A stretch of 7,435 nt of DNA from NCBI GenBank assembly GCA_903851225.1, contig CAINNT010000064.1:1-7435 (forward strand). The letters run 5' to 3'. Positions within the stretch are counted from its first letter, which is position 1. Each line of letters opens with the position of its first letter. The DNA is from an uncultured Chloroflexota bacterium (GTDB lineage Bacteria; Chloroflexota; Limnocylindria; Limnocylindrales; Limnocylindraceae). A model generated the notes under the pieces. That model had not been told where the DNA came from and ran no database searches. It saw only the letters and a list, made by a program, of their open reading frames with translations. Shown one piece after another: positions 6,037 through 7,435 of the stretch. A program made the position numbers and the translations under genes.

Positions 6037-7373
6037 CACCCGCGGCGGCGGTTCGCGCCGCCATCCCTCGCGATGTTGCCGATCTGCTGCGCGCACTGCG
6101 ATCCGACGGATTCGGTGCCTATGTCGTGGGGGGAGCCGTTCGCGATGTGATCGCTGGACGGGTTCCAGCCGACTGGGACCTCGCGACCGAGGCGACGCCA
6201 GACCAGCTGCGATCACTCTTTCCGAACGCCACGTATGAGAATCGATTCGGCACCGTTGGCGTGCCCACCAACGGCGGCATGGTGCGTGAGATCACCACCT
6301 TCCGCGCAGATAGCGATAGCGGTGACGGGCGTCACCCTGACAGGGTCACCTTCCTTCCGCGCATCGAGGGTGACCTCGCACGTCGAGACTTCACGATCAA
6401 TGCCGTCGCATTCGGGCTCGCCCCCGGAGCGAGCCGACGTGCTGATCCGGTCGCTGATGGGGCGATCGTCGACCCGCATGGCGGTATCGACGACCTGGCC
6501 AACGGGCTGCTACGTGCTGTCGGTGATCCAGCCGAACGCTTCGTTGAAGATGCGCTGCGCATGCTGCGAGCGATTCGCTTTGTTGCGCGCTTCAACCTGA
6601 CGGTAGAGCCTGGCACAGCCGCGGCGATCAAACGAGATGCGCCGCTTGCGGCACGCCTCTCAGGTGAACGGATCGGCGCTGAGATCGAAGGGATCCTGGC
6701 CGCTGCTCACCCGGCACGTGCACTTCAACTCGCCGCAGATCTCGGCATCTTCGCCGCGATCGCGCCGGCACTTGCGGCCGAATGGAACGCCGAAGTTGGT
6801 ACGCGCGTCGAGGAGGTGGGCAACGCTGCACTCCCTGATGCGCCAGACCCATTAGGGCGGATGAGCGAGCTTCTTCAGCCGATCGCAGACGATGAAGACG
6901 TGGCGGCGCTCCTTGAATCGTGGCGTCGACCACGCGCAACCGTCACGGCGATCCAGCAGATACGTGCACTTGACCGTGCTGTGTCGGTTGCGGAGCAGGA
7001 AGCCGACCGTGGAAACCTTGATGGGGCGGCCCTCCGAATCGTGGCCGCGGCAACAACCGGAGATCCCCGAGATGCCGCTCGACAGGTCCGGCGACGTGTC
7101 GCGGCGGGTCGGGCTGGTCGCTCCGCTGCCGCGCTCCTGAGCGCGTGCACACAGGGTGACGAGCAGCAGCTCCCTGCAGCGGCAAATGATCTAGCCGTCG
7201 GGGGCGATCAGCTGGTCGCTCGCCTCGGCCGGGCTCCTGGTCCTTGGGTCGCGGCTCTCTTGGCGCAGCTCGTTGATGACGTTGCACACCGACGCGTGAC
7301 GAACGAGAAAGAGAAGCTTCTTGCGCGGAGTGAGCAGATCGTGGCTACTGAGGGTCGAGATCCCATCGCGTAA
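6033..7373 (+). CDS. cca: Class II tRNA nucleotidyltransferase (CCA-adding enzyme)
   Basis: The enzyme adds or repairs the 3' CCA of tRNA from CTP and ATP without a template. Starting at the GTG at 6033, the 446 residues show GGAVRD (33-38), the metal-binding DWDLAT (Asp47, Asp49), a carboxylate at Glu86 in REITTFRAD, the loop DGRHPDRVTF (98-107), RRDFTINA (117-124) and EDALRMLR (172-179). These are the class II head and neck motifs. A retained loop before RRDFTINA argues against a CC-only enzyme. The C-terminal half is alanine-rich and helical with no HD phosphohydrolase motif; it ends with a RVTNEKEKLLARSE segment typical of relatives. Poly(A) polymerase is the family alternative. The frame stays open upstream to 5931, but that part lies inside the HNH gene and shows no homology; GTG gives a 4-bp GTGA overlap with the HNH stop. 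Confidence 0.92.
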   Translation: MTPAAAVRAAIPRDVADLLRALRSDGFGAYVVGGAVRDVIAGRVPADWDLATEATPDQLRSLFPNATYENRFGTVGVPTNGGMVREITTFRADSDSGDGRHPDRVTFLPRIEGDLARRDFTINAVAFGLAPGASRRADPVADGAIVDPHGGIDDLANGLLRAVGDPAERFVEDALRMLRAIRFVARFNLTVEPGTAAAIKRDAPLAARLSGERIGAEIEGILAAAHPARALQLAADLGIFAAIAPALAAEWNAEVGTRVEEVGNAALPDAPDPLGRMSELLQPIADDEDVAALLESWRRPRATVTAIQQIRALDRAVSVAEQEADRGNLDGAALRIVAAATTGDPRDAARQVRRRVAAGRAGRSAAALLSACTQGDEQQLPAAANDLAVGGDQLVARLGRAPGPWVAALLAQLVDDVAHRRVTNEKEKLLARSEQIVATEGRDPIA

Positions 7374-7376
7374 ACT
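7348..7376 (+). promoter_or_regulatory. Possible promoter before the epimerase gene
   Basis: CTGAGG (7348-7353, three of six matches to TTGACA) stands 17 bp from TAAACT (7371-7376), a TANNNT -10 that includes the cca stop codon. The hexamer ends 6 nt before the ATG at 7383, and no Shine-Dalgarno lies between. This would give the epimerase its own, possibly leaderless, transcript besides read-through from cca. Confidence 0.35.
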
Positions 7377-7382
7377 CTTCGC

Positions 7383-7435
7383 ATGACCCTCGAGCCACGC
7401 ACGATCTTGGTAACTGGCGGCGCTGGGTACATCGG
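7383..7435 (+). CDS. NAD-dependent epimerase/dehydratase, GalE-like, N-terminal fragment
   Basis: Seventeen codons are present before the right edge: MTLEPRTILVTGGAGYI, followed by the first two bases of a likely glycine codon. The TGGAGYIG pattern is the GxxGxxG dinucleotide-binding loop of the extended short-chain dehydrogenases. The ILVTGGAGYIG form is typical of UDP-glucose 4-epimerase (GalE), which interconverts UDP-glucose and UDP-galactose for cell-surface sugars. dTDP-glucose dehydratase and other sugar-nucleotide epimerases share this loop, so the exact reaction cannot be settled here. It begins 9 bp after the cca stop. Confidence 0.75.
   Translation, partial: MTLEPRTILVTGGAGYI

Overview
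The window is GC-rich (by eye about 60-65%; not computed), tightly packed chromosomal DNA made of core metabolic genes. I see no mobile elements, CRISPR repeats or RNA genes. The gene set suggests a bacterium of the Chloroflexota or a neighbouring Terrabacteria lineage, perhaps Limnocylindria-like. The reasons are a CBS-less GuaB3-type IMP dehydrogenase beside guaA, a SpoIIIAA/Ycf45-like ATPase with a C-terminal R3H domain, the PdxS/PdxT route to vitamin B6, and start sites with little Shine-Dalgarno signal. This placement is inferred from family content, not from a marker gene.

The left three quarters (1-5417) is one minus-strand run. In transcription order it is pdxS (5417-4518), pdxT (4513-3899), the SpoIIIAA/Ycf45-R3H ATPase (3845-1911), tmk (1904-1284), guaB3 (1287-142) and the first 44 codons of guaA (134-1, cut by the window edge). 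Every junction is 7 bp or less or overlaps, except the 53-bp pdxT/ATPase gap. That gap holds an imperfect hairpin and a -10-like hexamer. PdxS and PdxT together make pyridoxal 5'-phosphate. Tmk makes dTDP, and GuaB3 followed by GuaA would carry IMP to XMP to GMP, so the lower half of the run is a nucleotide-supply cluster joined to an ATPase of unknown function.

The right quarter is a plus-strand run that diverges from pdxS across 85 bp (5418-5502). It contains a small HNH protein (5503-6036), a class II tRNA CCA-adding enzyme whose GTG start overlaps the HNH stop (6033-7373), and the first 17 codons of a GalE-like NAD-dependent epimerase (7383 to the edge).

I found no convincing novel defence or mobile system. 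The points most worth checking are four run-leading starts with a -10-like hexamer 6-9 nt before the ATG (possible leaderless transcripts), the HNH-cca translational overlap, the ATPase with its long Arg/Gly/Asp-rich linker and R3H tail inside a nucleotide operon, and the hairpin between pdxT and that ATPase.
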